Assembly (NCBI GenBank): GCA_020634795.1
Contig: JACKAZ010000010.1
Location: forward strand, 62,001 to 126,000
Origin: Ardenticatenales bacterium
GTDB lineage: Bacteria; Chloroflexota; Anaerolineae; Ardenticatenales; Ardenticatenaceae
Direction of reading: 5' to 3'
DNA: 64,000 nucleotides
The translations under genes were made by a program, and so were the position numbers. Under the pieces are notes generated by a model. It saw nothing but the letters and a program-made list of their open reading frames with translations, had not been told where the DNA came from and did not search any database. Positions 27,489 through 37,366 of the stretch are shown here, in pieces. Every line of letters starts with the position of its first letter. Positions within the stretch are counted from its first letter, which is position 1.

Positions 27489-29072
27489 TTAGGGCAGCAT
27501 CCCAATCGAAGGGGCATTGCCGTTGACGATTTCTACCAAGGCGTTGACCGACGGCTGCATCGGATCCAAGAAGAGGTTGGGGGCGAAGCCGATCAGCACC
27601 ATCAGAATGACCAGCGGCACCAGAAGCGCCACTTCTTTGCGGGTCAGGTCGAGCAGCCCACGGTTCTCGTCGCGGTCGACCGGCCCGAAGAACATCTTAT
27701 TGAAGAGGCGCAGCATGTAGGTCGCGGCCAGCACCACACCCAACGTGCCAAAGAGCGCCCACCACGGGTTGGCGGCGAACGCGCCCAGCAGCGCCAGGAA
27801 TTCGCCGACGAAGCCGTTCAGGCCGGGCAGCCCCACGCTCGCCAGCATCGTGATCAAGAAGAAGGCGGCATAGATCGGCATGATCTTCCACAGCCCCCCG
27901 AAGGCATCGATGTCGCGGGTGTGGCGACGCTCATAGATCATCCCCACCAGCAGGAAGAGCGCGCCGGTGCTGATGCCGTGATTGATCATCTGCAAGATGC
28001 CGCCGCTCAGCCCCTGCGCGTTCAGCGCGAAGATGCCGAGCATCACAAAGCCGAGGTGACTGACGGAGGAGTAGGCGACCAGGCTCTTGATATCTTTCTG
28101 CGCATAGGCGACCCACGCACCGTAGAGGATGCCGATGATCGCCAAGAGGGCGAAGAGCGGCGCAAAGTCGCGCGCCGGTTCGGGGAAGAAAGGCAGCGCG
28201 AAACGGAGGTAGCCGTAGGTTCCCATCTTCAGCAAGATGCCGGCCAGAATGACCGAACCCGCGGTCGGCGCTTGCACGTGGGCATCGGGCAACCAGGTGT
28301 GGAAGGGGAAGAGCGGCACCTTGATGGCGAAGGCCAGCGCGAAGGCCAAGAAGAACCACATCGCCGCATTGGCGGGCAGCGTGGCGAGCGTGGGGGCCAA
28401 CTGTGGCAGCCCTTGCATCACGGGCAGCAGCTTGTCGAAGGCGAAGGCGATCTGCCCCGTGCCACTGGGCGAGACCAGGTTGACCATGCCCAGCCCCATG
28501 ATCGCGGCCAGCATCAGCGCCGAGCCTGCCATGGTGTAGAGCACGAACTTCATCGTCGCGTAGATGCGGTTGCTGCCGCCCCAGATGCCGATCAGGAAGT
28601 ACATCGGAATCAGCACGATCTCCCAGAAGATGAAGAAGAGGAAGAGGTCGAGCGCGACGAAGACCCCCAGCATCCCCGTCTCCAACAGAAGCATGAAGGC
28701 GTAGTACTCTTTCTTGCGCTCCGTCACACTGTCACTGGAGAACCAGACGGAGAGCACCATCAAGAGCGTGGTGAGCGGGATCAGCCAGAGGGAAATCCCG
28801 TCTAAGCCGAGCAGATATTCCACCTTGAAGAGCGACTCCCCTTGGCGCGAGATCGCGTCGATCCAGTTGTACCGTTCCACAAACTGGAAGTCGGCCCGTG
28901 TCGGGTCGAAGCCGAAGATGACGAAGAGCGACAGGAGCGCCGTCAGCACGGTGAAGGCGAGCGCACTCGATTCCGCCATGTCGTCCGGCAAGATCGCCGT
29001 GATGATCGCCCCCACGAGTGGCAGGAAAATCAGAACGGTGAGAATCGGGAAACCCGACGTAAAAAAGTCCAT
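27489..29072 (-). CDS. nuoM: NADH-quinone oxidoreductase subunit M
   Basis: Proton-translocating antiporter-like subunit of complex I, 527 residues, about 14 membrane helices. Conserved: the Glu region FFIFWEIVLIPMYFLIGIWG; the broken-helix Lys region FAIKVPLFPFHTWLPDAHVQAPT; and VAYSSVSHLGFVMLGIFALN. Length and motifs are normal. It lies 19 bases after nuoL and 29 before nuoN on the minus strand, one transcription unit. Confidence 0.97.
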   Translation of the reverse strand: MDFFTSGFPILTVLIFLPLVGAIITAILPDDMAESSALAFTVLTALLSLFVIFGFDPTRADFQFVERYNWIDAISRQGESLFKVEYLLGLDGISLWLIPLTTLLMVLSVWFSSDSVTERKKEYYAFMLLLETGMLGVFVALDLFLFFIFWEIVLIPMYFLIGIWGGSNRIYATMKFVLYTMAGSALMLAAIMGLGMVNLVSPSGTGQIAFAFDKLLPVMQGLPQLAPTLATLPANAAMWFFLAFALAFAIKVPLFPFHTWLPDAHVQAPTAGSVILAGILLKMGTYGYLRFALPFFPEPARDFAPLFALLAIIGILYGAWVAYAQKDIKSLVAYSSVSHLGFVMLGIFALNAQGLSGGILQMINHGISTGALFLLVGMIYERRHTRDIDAFGGLWKIMPIYAAFFLITMLASVGLPGLNGFVGEFLALLGAFAANPWWALFGTLGVVLAATYMLRLFNKMFFGPVDRDENRGLLDLTRKEVALLVPLVILMVLIGFAPNLFLDPMQPSVNALVEIVNGNAPSIGMLP

Positions 29073-29091
29073 AGACGTTCAGTCCCCTAAG

Positions 29092-31239
29092 TTAGGACGT
29101 GTGGGTGATAGGATCGGCGGCGGCTTCGACGGTTTTGCGGGGTCGCAGCGTCGTCCAGAGAATGAGGGCCAGCAGCCCCAAGCCCACCACGAAGGTCAAG
29201 ATGGCCGGTGTGCCGAGCTGCGAGAAGTAGTTGCGCAGCTCGTTGGGAATCGTCAGAAACATGACGAAGCCGATGATAAAGAGGCCCGAGACGATGCCCA
29301 ACGCATAGCTCCGTACGAAACCGCTCTGCAAGCGGCCGAGGCCGCCGCCACCCACCGAAAGCAGCTTCGCCACCCCGTTCACCGCGCCGTCGATGACGAA
29401 GCGGTCGAAGAAGCGGGCGCTGAATGCGGCCAGCAGTTCGTAGGGGCGCACGATCAGCGCGTGGTAGATCTCATCCACGTACCATTTGTTGTACGAGAGC
29501 GCGTGGAGCAGGCCGCCCTTGGCCGTCGCCTCGCCGACCGTCTCGGCGGGTCGTCGCCCGTAGCGCAGGTAGGCCAGCGCGATGCCCGCGATCGCAACAA
29601 TGCTGGAGATCGCGAGTGAGGCCATAATCGGCAGGTGGTAGCCTTCGCCCTCGTGATGGCCGAGGCCGTAGAGCAGCGGCTCGAGCCAGTGGTGGAATAC
29701 CCCATCTTCGAGCGGCAGTCCGAAGATCAGGCCAGCCAACAGCGCGAAAGCGGCCAGAATCATCAGCGGCACGGTCATCACCGATGGGCTTTCGTGGGCG
29801 TGGGCTGCCGCTTCGGTGCGCGGCTTGCCCCAGAAGACCATGAAGAACTGGCGGAAGGTGTAGAAGGCGGTCATGAAGGCGGTGACGATCCCGATGACGT
29901 AGAGGAGGTTGTAGCCGCCATGTTGGGTCAGTGTGAGGATTTCGTCTTTCGAGAAGAAGCCGGAGGTGAGCGGGAAACCTGCCAGCGCCAAGCCGCCGAT
30001 CAGGAAGGTCCAGGCGGTGGCTGGCATCTTCTGCCAGAGGCCGCCCATGTTGCGCATATCCTGCACATCGAAGCTGTCGGCGTGGCCGTGCTCGTCCGTT
30101 GCGTGGTCGTCGGCCTCGGCGGGCTGGCCGTGGCTGATCGCGTGGTGGCCATGCTCCATGCCGTGCATCACCGAGCCGGAGCCGAGGAAGAGCAGCGCCT
30201 TGAAGAAGGCGTGGGTGAAGAGATGGAAGATGGCCGCGATGTAGGCGCCCGTCCCCACCCCCAAAAACATGTAGCCAAGCTGGGAAACGGTCGAATAAGC
30301 TAACACACGCTTAATATCGGTTTGGGTCAGGGCGATGGTCGCCGCAAACAGGGCGGTCAGCACCCCGATCCACGCCACCAGATCGCGGGTCAGGAAATTG
30401 CTGATCAGAATCGCCTCATCCAACATCGGGGCCGAGCGGACCAGCAGGTAGACGCCCGCCGTTACCATCGTCGCCGCGTGGATCAGCGCCGAGACCGGCG
30501 TGGGGCCGGCCATGGCATCCGGCAGCCAGACGTAGAGTGGAATCTGGGCCGACTTGCCCGTACAGCCGACGAAGAAGAGGAAGGTGATCAGCCCCAAGAC
30601 CCCCGCGCTCACCGCCTCGATGCTGCCGAAGATGTCGGCGTAGGCCAGCGAGCCGAAGGTCGTCCATGTCAGAAAGATACCGAGCAGCACCGCGAAGTCG
30701 CCGATGCGGTTGACGATGAAGGCCTTCTTCCCGGCGTCGGCGTTGACCGTATCGCTGAACCAGAAGCTGATCAGCAGGTAGGAGCAGAGGCCCACCCCTT
30801 CCCAGCCGAGGAACATCAGCAGATAGTTGTCGCCCAGCACCAGCATCAGCATGGCGAAGACGAAGAGGTTCAGATAGATGAAATAGCGCCGTATTCCCGG
30901 ATCATGCGCCATGTAGCCGATGGAGTACATGTGGATCAGGAAGCCGACCCCCGTAATCACCATCGTCATCAGCAGCGAAAGCTGATCGACGAGGAAGGAG
31001 AGGGTAACCGAGAAATCGCCCGCCGTCATCCAGCGGTAGAGCGTGACCGTTTCGCCACCGAACTCTTCGCCCAGCCCGCGCACTTGGAAGATGGTAACGA
31101 GGGTCAGCGCCGCCGCGATGCCGACCAGCAACGTGGCCAGCCATGCCGACGCCTTGCCGGAGAGGAATCTGCCGAAGAAGGTGTTGATGACAACGCCCAG
31201 CAGGGGCAGCAGGGGGATCAGCCAGATTAAGTCAATCAT
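29092..31239 (-). CDS. nuoL: NADH-quinone oxidoreductase subunit L
   Basis: Largest antiporter-like subunit, 715 residues, at the distal end of the complex I membrane arm. Motifs: FLGWEGVGLCSYLLISFWF, AQIPLYVWLPDAMAGPTPVSALIHAATMVTAGVYLL, VLAYSTVSQLGYMFLGVG and HAFFKALLFLGSGSVMHGMEH. A His/Asp-rich insert (HGHHAISHGQPAEADDHATDEHGHADSF) sits in a loop, as in many NuoL proteins. The C-terminal lateral helix region follows DEIYHALIVRPYELLAAFS. It follows nuoK by 18 bases. Confidence 0.97.
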   Translation of the reverse strand: MIDLIWLIPLLPLLGVVINTFFGRFLSGKASAWLATLLVGIAAALTLVTIFQVRGLGEEFGGETVTLYRWMTAGDFSVTLSFLVDQLSLLMTMVITGVGFLIHMYSIGYMAHDPGIRRYFIYLNLFVFAMLMLVLGDNYLLMFLGWEGVGLCSYLLISFWFSDTVNADAGKKAFIVNRIGDFAVLLGIFLTWTTFGSLAYADIFGSIEAVSAGVLGLITFLFFVGCTGKSAQIPLYVWLPDAMAGPTPVSALIHAATMVTAGVYLLVRSAPMLDEAILISNFLTRDLVAWIGVLTALFAATIALTQTDIKRVLAYSTVSQLGYMFLGVGTGAYIAAIFHLFTHAFFKALLFLGSGSVMHGMEHGHHAISHGQPAEADDHATDEHGHADSFDVQDMRNMGGLWQKMPATAWTFLIGGLALAGFPLTSGFFSKDEILTLTQHGGYNLLYVIGIVTAFMTAFYTFRQFFMVFWGKPRTEAAAHAHESPSVMTVPLMILAAFALLAGLIFGLPLEDGVFHHWLEPLLYGLGHHEGEGYHLPIMASLAISSIVAIAGIALAYLRYGRRPAETVGEATAKGGLLHALSYNKWYVDEIYHALIVRPYELLAAFSARFFDRFVIDGAVNGVAKLLSVGGGGLGRLQSGFVRSYALGIVSGLFIIGFVMFLTIPNELRNYFSQLGTPAILTFVVGLGLLALILWTTLRPRKTVEAAADPITHTS

Positions 31240-31257
31240 TTGGTTGCTATCCGAGTG

Positions 31258-31575
31258 TTAGCCGTAGAGTTCGTGGGCTTCGTCGATATCGGTGGTGCCC
31301 AAACTGCGATAGAAGGCCACGATCAGCGCCAAGCCGACCGCGACTTCCGCCGCCGCCACCGTCATCACGAAGAAGACGACCACTTGGCCGTCGAGCGAGA
31401 CCAAGTCGCGCGCCAGGGCAACGAAGCTGAGGTTAACGGCGTTCAGCATCAGTTCGATGGAGAGGAAGGCGATGATCGCGCTCCGTCGCATCAGCACACC
31501 GAGCACGCCCAAGCTGAAGAGAATCGCGCTCAAGATGAGGTAATGGGTGGTGGTGATGGTGGTTAGGGCTTCCAC
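31258..31575 (-). CDS. nuoK: NADH-quinone oxidoreductase subunit K
   Basis: Small membrane subunit, 105 residues, three helices. LSIELMLNAVNLSFVALAR carries the conserved Glu in helix 2 of the proton path; the C-terminal half reads FFVMTVAAAEVAVGLALIVAFYR. A 153-base gap separates it from nuoJ, the largest spacing in this half of the operon, containing only noncoding sequence. Confidence 0.96.
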   Translation of the reverse strand: MEALTTITTTHYLILSAILFSLGVLGVLMRRSAIIAFLSIELMLNAVNLSFVALARDLVSLDGQVVVFFVMTVAAAEVAVGLALIVAFYRSLGTTDIDEAHELYG

Positions 31576-31728
31576 GTCGTTCGTTCCTTGTAGATTAGAT
31601 TTGCCTTGCCAAAGCGAGAGCGGCGGGCGATATTCCGACGGCCGTCACGTTGGGTGCATGGTGCAGGGTGCATGGGAGAGGCTGCATTCCCATGAACACG
31701 CAACGTAACGTGTTCCAGCGCGCCACGC

Positions 31729-32271
31729 TTAAACGACTTCGTCGAGATCGAGCACTTCTTCCCGCTTGGTGCGATAGGCGCCACGCCGCCCCAAGACGAC
31801 CGCGCCGACCGTTGCCGCCAGCAGCAACAGCGCGGTCACCTCGACCGGCAGGATATATTCACTGTAGAGCAGCCGCGCCAGCGAGGCCGGATCACTGAAT
31901 TCGGGGCCGATCAGCGTCGCCGTGACCCCCGTCAGGTTGCGGACATCCATCATCGGCACCAGCGCGACGATCAGCAACAGCACCAGCAGGATGGCGGCGG
32001 GCCGCTGCACCGCAAGGTGTTCCCACAACGGGCCGGGGTCGTTGCCCATCAACATCACCACGAAGAGGAAGAGCACCAGAATCGCGCCCGCATAGACAAT
32101 GACCTGCACCGCCGCGATGAAGGGCGCTTGCAGCATCAGGTAGAACACGGCCACGACCGCGAAGTTGACGACCATCGCCAAGACGCCGTGGACAGTGTTA
32201 CGGCCAAAGATCAGCACCAGCGCCGCGCCGATCGCCACGATCGACAAGAGCCAGAAGATCAGCGCACTCAT
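31729..32271 (-). CDS. nuoJ: NADH-quinone oxidoreductase subunit J
   Basis: Membrane subunit with five helices, 180 residues. Conserved segment FIAAVQVIVYAGAILVLFLFVVMLMG, whose helix 3 bulge couples the quinone site to pumping. The cytoplasmic tail RTKREEVLDLDEVV ends the protein. The ATG overlaps the end of nuoI by 4 bases. Confidence 0.95.
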   Translation of the reverse strand: MSALIFWLLSIVAIGAALVLIFGRNTVHGVLAMVVNFAVVAVFYLMLQAPFIAAVQVIVYAGAILVLFLFVVMLMGNDPGPLWEHLAVQRPAAILLVLLLIVALVPMMDVRNLTGVTATLIGPEFSDPASLARLLYSEYILPVEVTALLLLAATVGAVVLGRRGAYRTKREEVLDLDEVV

Positions 32272-32903
32272 GAGCGGTACTCCTCGTCATCGATCACGCC
32301 GTCGCGATCCGCATCCAGCAAACTGCGCCGCACGTAGGCCGAGACCTTTTCCTCCGGCGCGACATAGGTGGTGATGCGGCCACCCGGCGGCGGCCCTTCG
32401 GCCCGGTTCATATGGGTCGAGGGGTTTTCCATGAACTGGGGCGGGGGCGCATAGCTCTGCTGCGGCGTCCCTTCGGCTCCGGGGGGCGGCGGCACGATCA
32501 GCATATCCTTGGTGTAGATCATCGCTTCGCGCGAGTAGCTGGCCAGCTCGTAGTTGTGCTCCAGCACGATGGCATCGACGGGGCAGGCTTCTTCGCAGTA
32601 GCCGCAGAAGATGCAGCGCAACATGTTGATCTCGTAGGTCTCGGCGTACCGTTCGCCCGGCGAGTAGCGCGCCTCGTTGGTGTTTTCGGCGGGCACCACA
32701 TAGATCGCGTCTGCAGGGCAGGCCGCCGAGCAGAGTGAACAACCGATGCAGCGCTCCAAACCGTTGTCGTGGCGCTTCAGCTCGTGTCGGCCCCGAAAAC
32801 GCTCAAAGACCGGTCGCTTGACCTCCGGGTAGGAGATCGTGACCGGCTTACGGAACATCGTTTTGAGCGTGGTGCCAAAACCTTTTATCATCGCATCGAG
32901 CAT
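32268..32903 (-). CDS. nuoI: NADH-quinone oxidoreductase subunit I with C-terminal EF-hand-like loop
   Basis: Peripheral-arm ferredoxin-like subunit carrying clusters N6a and N6b. Two 4Fe-4S motifs are present: CIGCSLCSAACP and CIFCGYCEEACP. The ferredoxin core ends near residue 140. A Pro-rich linker (VPPPPGAEGTPQQSYAPPP) and a tail of about 70 residues follow. The extreme C-terminus is LLDADRDGVIDDEEYRS, where D197-A-D199-R-D201-G-V-I204-D-D-E-E208 fits the 12-residue calcium-binding EF-hand loop exactly. A single loop is unusual in this subunit, which normally stops earlier. It overlaps nuoJ by 4 bases. Confidence 0.96.
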   Translation of the reverse strand: MLDAMIKGFGTTLKTMFRKPVTISYPEVKRPVFERFRGRHELKRHDNGLERCIGCSLCSAACPADAIYVVPAENTNEARYSPGERYAETYEINMLRCIFCGYCEEACPVDAIVLEHNYELASYSREAMIYTKDMLIVPPPPGAEGTPQQSYAPPPQFMENPSTHMNRAEGPPPGGRITTYVAPEEKVSAYVRRSLLDADRDGVIDDEEYRS

Positions 32904-33025
32904 GGGTCGCTCCTTAGTGAGTGCTCAGTACACGTCGTTTTTGCGTGGCGGGACGCAAAGCTCGTTCAACGCAGAGCCGCAAAATAGCCATGCACGGCCA
33001 TCGCGCTCTCTATCTCTAGTCTGCC

Positions 33026-34054
33026 TCACCCCAACAGGCCGAAGAAGTTGGTGTCGGCGGCGACGATGCCGATCGCGGTCAGGGCCACGTTCAGCACGGA
33101 GAGCGGGAGTAGGATTTTCCAGCCGATCGACATCAGCCGGTCGTAGCGGACGCGCGGCAGCGTGGCCCGCACCCAGACGAAGAAGAAGAGAATCAGAATA
33201 ATCTTGATGATGAGGTAAATCGGCCCAAGGATTGGCAGCGCATCCACGAAGGGACCACGCCAGCCACCGAGGTAGAGCGTGGCCGCCACCGCGCTGATCA
33301 CGATCATCGAGATGTATTCCCCCATGTAGAACATGGCGAATTTCATGCCGCTGTACTCGGTGTGAAAGCCAGCGACCAACTCCTGCTCCGCTTCGGGCAG
33401 GTCGAAGGGGGCGCGTTTCGTTTCGGCCAACATGGTGATGATAAAGATGATGAAGCCAAGCGGTTGCAGCAGAATGAACCATTTGCCGCCCGCTTGCGCA
33501 TCCACGATATCCCCCAGCGACATGGAGGCCGCCAGCATCACCACGCCGACCACGGCGAGGCCCATCGCCAGCTCGTAGCTGAGCATCTGGGCCGAGGCGC
33601 GGATCCCGCCCATCAGCGCATATTTGTTGTTGCTGGCCCAGCCCGCCAACACCACGCCGTAAACGGCCAGAGAGCCGATGCCGAGGAAGAAGAGGGTGCC
33701 GATGTTGATGTCGGCCAACGCCAAGCTGACTTCCCGACCAAAGAGGGTCATGTCCGGCCCCCACGGCACCACCGCGACCGACATCAGCGCCGTGATCACC
33801 ACCGCAATCGGAGCGATCATGAAGAGCAATCGATCCGCATCACGTGGGATGATGTCCTCTTTGAAAAGCAGCTTCAGACCGTCGGCGGCGGGTTGCAAGA
33901 AGCCCTTCGGCCCCACGCGGTCTGGCCCGACACGCGACTGGATCGCGGCCAGCACCCGTCGCTCAAAGAGCGTCAGGTAGGCGAAGCCCGTCAGCAAGAC
34001 GAAGACCAGCGCCAGAAGTTTGATGATGATTTCGACCCAATCGCCTGCGACCAT
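33026..34054 (-). CDS. nuoH: NADH-quinone oxidoreductase subunit H
   Basis: Membrane subunit forming much of the quinone cavity with NuoB and NuoD; 342 residues, eight helices. Motifs: FERRVLAAIQSRVGPDRVGPKGFLQPAADGLKLLFKEDIIP, AETKRAPFDLPEAEQELVAGFHTEYSGMKFAMFYMGEYI, and WVRATLPRVRYDRLMSIGWKILLPLS. Normal length. It sits between nuoG (134-base gap) and nuoI. Confidence 0.97.
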   Translation of the reverse strand: MVAGDWVEIIIKLLALVFVLLTGFAYLTLFERRVLAAIQSRVGPDRVGPKGFLQPAADGLKLLFKEDIIPRDADRLLFMIAPIAVVITALMSVAVVPWGPDMTLFGREVSLALADINIGTLFFLGIGSLAVYGVVLAGWASNNKYALMGGIRASAQMLSYELAMGLAVVGVVMLAASMSLGDIVDAQAGGKWFILLQPLGFIIFIITMLAETKRAPFDLPEAEQELVAGFHTEYSGMKFAMFYMGEYISMIVISAVAATLYLGGWRGPFVDALPILGPIYLIIKIILILFFFVWVRATLPRVRYDRLMSIGWKILLPLSVLNVALTAIGIVAADTNFFGLLG

Positions 34055-34188
34055 GGGGCTTTGACTCCGAACTTGTAGATTGTTGGGAAAGAACAGGGTT
34101 CGTTACGTTATTCAGTGGAGAATGGAGAATGGAAAATGGATGACATTGTTCATTTCATTGCATTGCCATGTTTCCTATTCGCCATTCG

Positions 34189-36843
34189 CTATGCTGGCAT
34201 CGCTTCGACCGCGCGTTCCACCGTGGCGAATTGCGCGGTAGTGCCGAGCGCGGGCGTGGCGTTCACGTCGCTGCACTGACGCGGCAGGACGATGGCCCCG
34301 CGCACCAGCGCTTCATCAATGATCACGGGCAGCGTCGAATCGCGGCCATCGACGCGGACATGGACAGGGTCACCCCAGACGATGCCCAGTCCAGCGGCAT
34401 CTTCGGGACTCATCTTCACGAAACCGCTGGAGCGTCGCCCGTCCAGCAGTTCGGTACGCGCAATGAGCGTCCCGTTGTCGTACTGCTTGTTCTGGAAGAT
34501 CACGCGGAAGCCGTCACCCCGTTCAATCTCCTGCAACGCCGGTGTGGCGAGGTCGTATTTCGGGCGACGACCCTCGGCTTCCGTGGCCCACTGTTGGCCA
34601 TACCATGCGTTCAGGAACGAGGTTCCGCTATAGATATGATGGCCGAAGGCATTCTTCGTCCAAGCCACGGGATCCCCGCGCAAAGCGTCGTAAGTCATGC
34701 CTTTGTAGGCTTTCACCGATTTGGCGATCTCCGCCGCGACGTCCTGCGCGGTGTAACAGCCGGGCCAGTCGGCGCCCAGCGCAGCGGCCAGCCGCCTGAC
34801 GATCTGCCAATCGGGCAGCGCGGCGCCCTTGGGTTCCAGCGCCTTTTCGTAGCGCTGCACGCGGCGCATCAGGCTGGTCCACGTGCCGTCCCGCTCCGCG
34901 AAGGCGGCGGCGGGCAGCACCACATCGGCCAATTGCGCCGTTTCGGTCATGAAGAGCTCTTGCACGACCAGGAAATCGAGCGCCTCAAGCGTGGCACGGC
35001 TCGCGGCCCGTTCCGCCGCCGGATCGCTGGCGATGATCCACATCGCTCGCAGCCCCGCTTCGCCGGAAAGCATCGCGTCGCTGGTGGCGCCCCCGTCGCT
35101 GGGCAGCGCGCCCATGTCGGCCACACCCTGCGAATTGTTGTGGGGCAGCAGCGGCAACAGCCCGCTGTTCAGTTGGCCCGCCTTGCCCGACGCGGCCAGC
35201 AGCGCCACCAGCGCATCGACCAGCGCGGGCGCATTGGCCCCGGCATTGACCACCGCCTCGCGGCCCAGCAGCACCACCAAGTTGCTGGCGTTGCCGAGGG
35301 CCGCTACCACGTCATCCACCGCTTCGGGCGAAAGCCCGGTCTGGTTCAACGTTTCGCGCGGATGGAGCGTCATGATCCCATCGTAGAGTTCGTCGCCGCC
35401 GCCGAGCTTGCCGAAGTCGGGCTTCTCGTCGTTGAAGAGCACCCGTAGCAAGAGTGCCGCGAAGTGGGCTTCAGCGCCCGGGACGATACGGAGCGGGGTT
35501 TGGGCATCGTGCATCTCCTTGACGGAACGGCTCTGGGTCAGGATGAGCTGCGCGCCCTTCTGCACAGCGTCGCGAACCGTCAGGTAGAGCGATGGCTGCT
35601 CCTCTTCCAGATCGGTGCCGATGGCAAGGATGACCGTCCCTGCCCCCAAATCAGCCAGATTCGAGCCGCTGCTCAATCCGACCTTCGCCACCGCCTCTTC
35701 GACGCCGGTGCCGGTCGGCCAATGGAGCCGCGAATCGATGTTCGGCGTGCCGATTGCGTCGCGCAGCAGCTTCACCGCCAAGAAGGCATCTTCGTTGGCG
35801 ATGCGGTCCCCGATGAGCGCACCGATGGCCTCGGCCCCGTGTGCCTCGACGGTTTCGCCGAGCCGAGCGGCGACCAGTTCCAGCGCTTCTTGCCATGTGG
35901 CGTCGCGGAATTCGCCGTTCTCTTTGATGAGCGGCGTCGTCAGCCGATCGCTGCTGCCGACGAAGTGGTGGCCGAAGCGGGCCTTATCGGAGATCCAAAT
36001 CCCGTTCACCCAATCGTTCTGGCGGGGCATGACGCGCTTGATGCCGTCGGCGCGGGTGCCGAGCATGATGTTGCTGCCGACCGCGTCGAACGGATCGAGC
36101 GAAGGGACGTTCGTCAGTTCCCAAACGCGGGCCTTGAAGCGGAAGTCCTCGGTCGTCAGCGCTCCCACAGGACAGATATCGGTCGTGTTGCCGCTGAAAT
36201 AGCTGTCGAAGGGCGGCACCGAATCGGTGACGATCTCCTGCCCACGGTTGCGGCCCGCGAATTTCAGCACCGGATCGCCCGCCACATCTTCGCAGAAGCG
36301 GACGCAGCGCGAACAGTAGATGCAGCGCTCGCGGTCGAGCCAGATCAGTTCACCGAGCGGAATCGGTTTCTCGAAATGGTATTTGTTCCGCTTGTAGAAG
36401 CGGCTCATGTCGGGGCCGTAGGCAAAGGTGAGGTCCTGCAGCGGACACTCGCCCCCCTTGTCACAGACGGGGCAATCGAGCGGGTGAGAGGTCAGCAAGA
36501 ATTCCAACGTCCCGCGCCACGCATCTTCCACACGGTCGTTGTTGGTGCGGATGTGCATACCCGGATTGACCGGCGTGGTGCAGGCCGGCACCAGCTTCGG
36601 CCCCCACTGCACCGTCGGGTTGCCCGCCTCGTCCACCATCGCCGTGCCATCACGGTTGAGGCTGTTGCCCGTCTCCACCAAGCACATGCGGCACATGCCG
36701 ACCGGCTCCAGTTGGGGATGGTAACAGAAGACCGGGATCTCCAAATCGACCGCTTTGGTGGCTTCCACCACCAGCGTCCCTTTGGGAACCTCGACTTCTT
36801 CGCCATTGACGAAAATGGTGACCATCTCTTGTTCGTTTGCCAT
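34189..36843 (-). CDS. nuoG: NADH-quinone oxidoreductase subunit G
   Basis: Largest peripheral-arm subunit; an electron wire with one 2Fe-2S and several 4Fe-4S clusters. N-terminus: FCYHPQLEPVGMCRMCLVE with ferredoxin-type Cys, then HPLDCPVCDKGGECPLQD and ERCIYCSRCVRFCEDVAGDP. The C-terminal ~600 residues form a molybdopterin oxidoreductase-like domain with no expected cofactor (WISDKARFGHHFVGSSDRL). 884 residues from the ATG at 36843; a GTG three bases upstream (36846) is also possible behind AAGGG. 520 bases of repeats separate it from nuoF. Confidence 0.96.
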   Translation of the reverse strand: MANEQEMVTIFVNGEEVEVPKGTLVVEATKAVDLEIPVFCYHPQLEPVGMCRMCLVETGNSLNRDGTAMVDEAGNPTVQWGPKLVPACTTPVNPGMHIRTNNDRVEDAWRGTLEFLLTSHPLDCPVCDKGGECPLQDLTFAYGPDMSRFYKRNKYHFEKPIPLGELIWLDRERCIYCSRCVRFCEDVAGDPVLKFAGRNRGQEIVTDSVPPFDSYFSGNTTDICPVGALTTEDFRFKARVWELTNVPSLDPFDAVGSNIMLGTRADGIKRVMPRQNDWVNGIWISDKARFGHHFVGSSDRLTTPLIKENGEFRDATWQEALELVAARLGETVEAHGAEAIGALIGDRIANEDAFLAVKLLRDAIGTPNIDSRLHWPTGTGVEEAVAKVGLSSGSNLADLGAGTVILAIGTDLEEEQPSLYLTVRDAVQKGAQLILTQSRSVKEMHDAQTPLRIVPGAEAHFAALLLRVLFNDEKPDFGKLGGGDELYDGIMTLHPRETLNQTGLSPEAVDDVVAALGNASNLVVLLGREAVVNAGANAPALVDALVALLAASGKAGQLNSGLLPLLPHNNSQGVADMGALPSDGGATSDAMLSGEAGLRAMWIIASDPAAERAASRATLEALDFLVVQELFMTETAQLADVVLPAAAFAERDGTWTSLMRRVQRYEKALEPKGAALPDWQIVRRLAAALGADWPGCYTAQDVAAEIAKSVKAYKGMTYDALRGDPVAWTKNAFGHHIYSGTSFLNAWYGQQWATEAEGRRPKYDLATPALQEIERGDGFRVIFQNKQYDNGTLIARTELLDGRRSSGFVKMSPEDAAGLGIVWGDPVHVRVDGRDSTLPVIIDEALVRGAIVLPRQCSDVNATPALGTTAQFATVERAVEAMPA

Positions 36844-36846
36844 CAC

Positions 36847-37366
36847 TTTGAACCCTTGTTAGTCAGGAACTTTTCTTGCGGCTGCGCCGCAGAAGGTAAG
36901 TCTTGTATCCGTTTGGTGCATGGTGCATGGTGCATAACCGACCTTCTAGTCTAACCTATCGCCCATGCACCTTGCACTCGCACGACGTTTGACGGCTGGT
37001 ACAAGGTGCAAGGTACAACTGGATATTTCACTTACAGCATCCTTGCACTTTGCACTCGCACGACGTTTGACGGCTGGCACAAGGTGCGGGGTACAAATGG
37101 ATATCTCACTTACAGAATCCTTGCACCTTGCACTCGCACGACGTTTGACGGCTGGTACAAGGTGCAAGGTACAAATGGATATTTCACTTACAGCATCCTT
37201 GCACTTGGCACCAAGCACTCGCACGACGTTTGACGGCTGGTACAAGGTGCAAGGTACAAATGGATATCTCACTTACAGCATCCTTGCACTTGGCACCTTG
37301 CACCCGTACGCGGTGCCGCTACTGCATGCACCAACTCCGAAGACTCTTATACCGTGCCTACCACCT
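36847..37366. repeat. four 78-bp tandem repeats between nuoF and nuoG
   Basis: Units start near 36963, 37041, 37119 and 37204 (anchor CACGACGTTTGACGGCTGG at 36981, 37059, 37137, 37222; spacing 78, 78, 85). Each also contains ACAAGGTGCAAGGTACAAATG and ATCTCACTTACAGCATCCTTG. No ORF with coding signals. The remaining bases (36847-36960) hold TGGTGCATGG repeats. Confidence 0.93.

Noticed and set aside
36963..37290. Second CRISPR-like array
   Set aside because: The units are contiguous 78-bp tandem repeats; there are no unique spacers.
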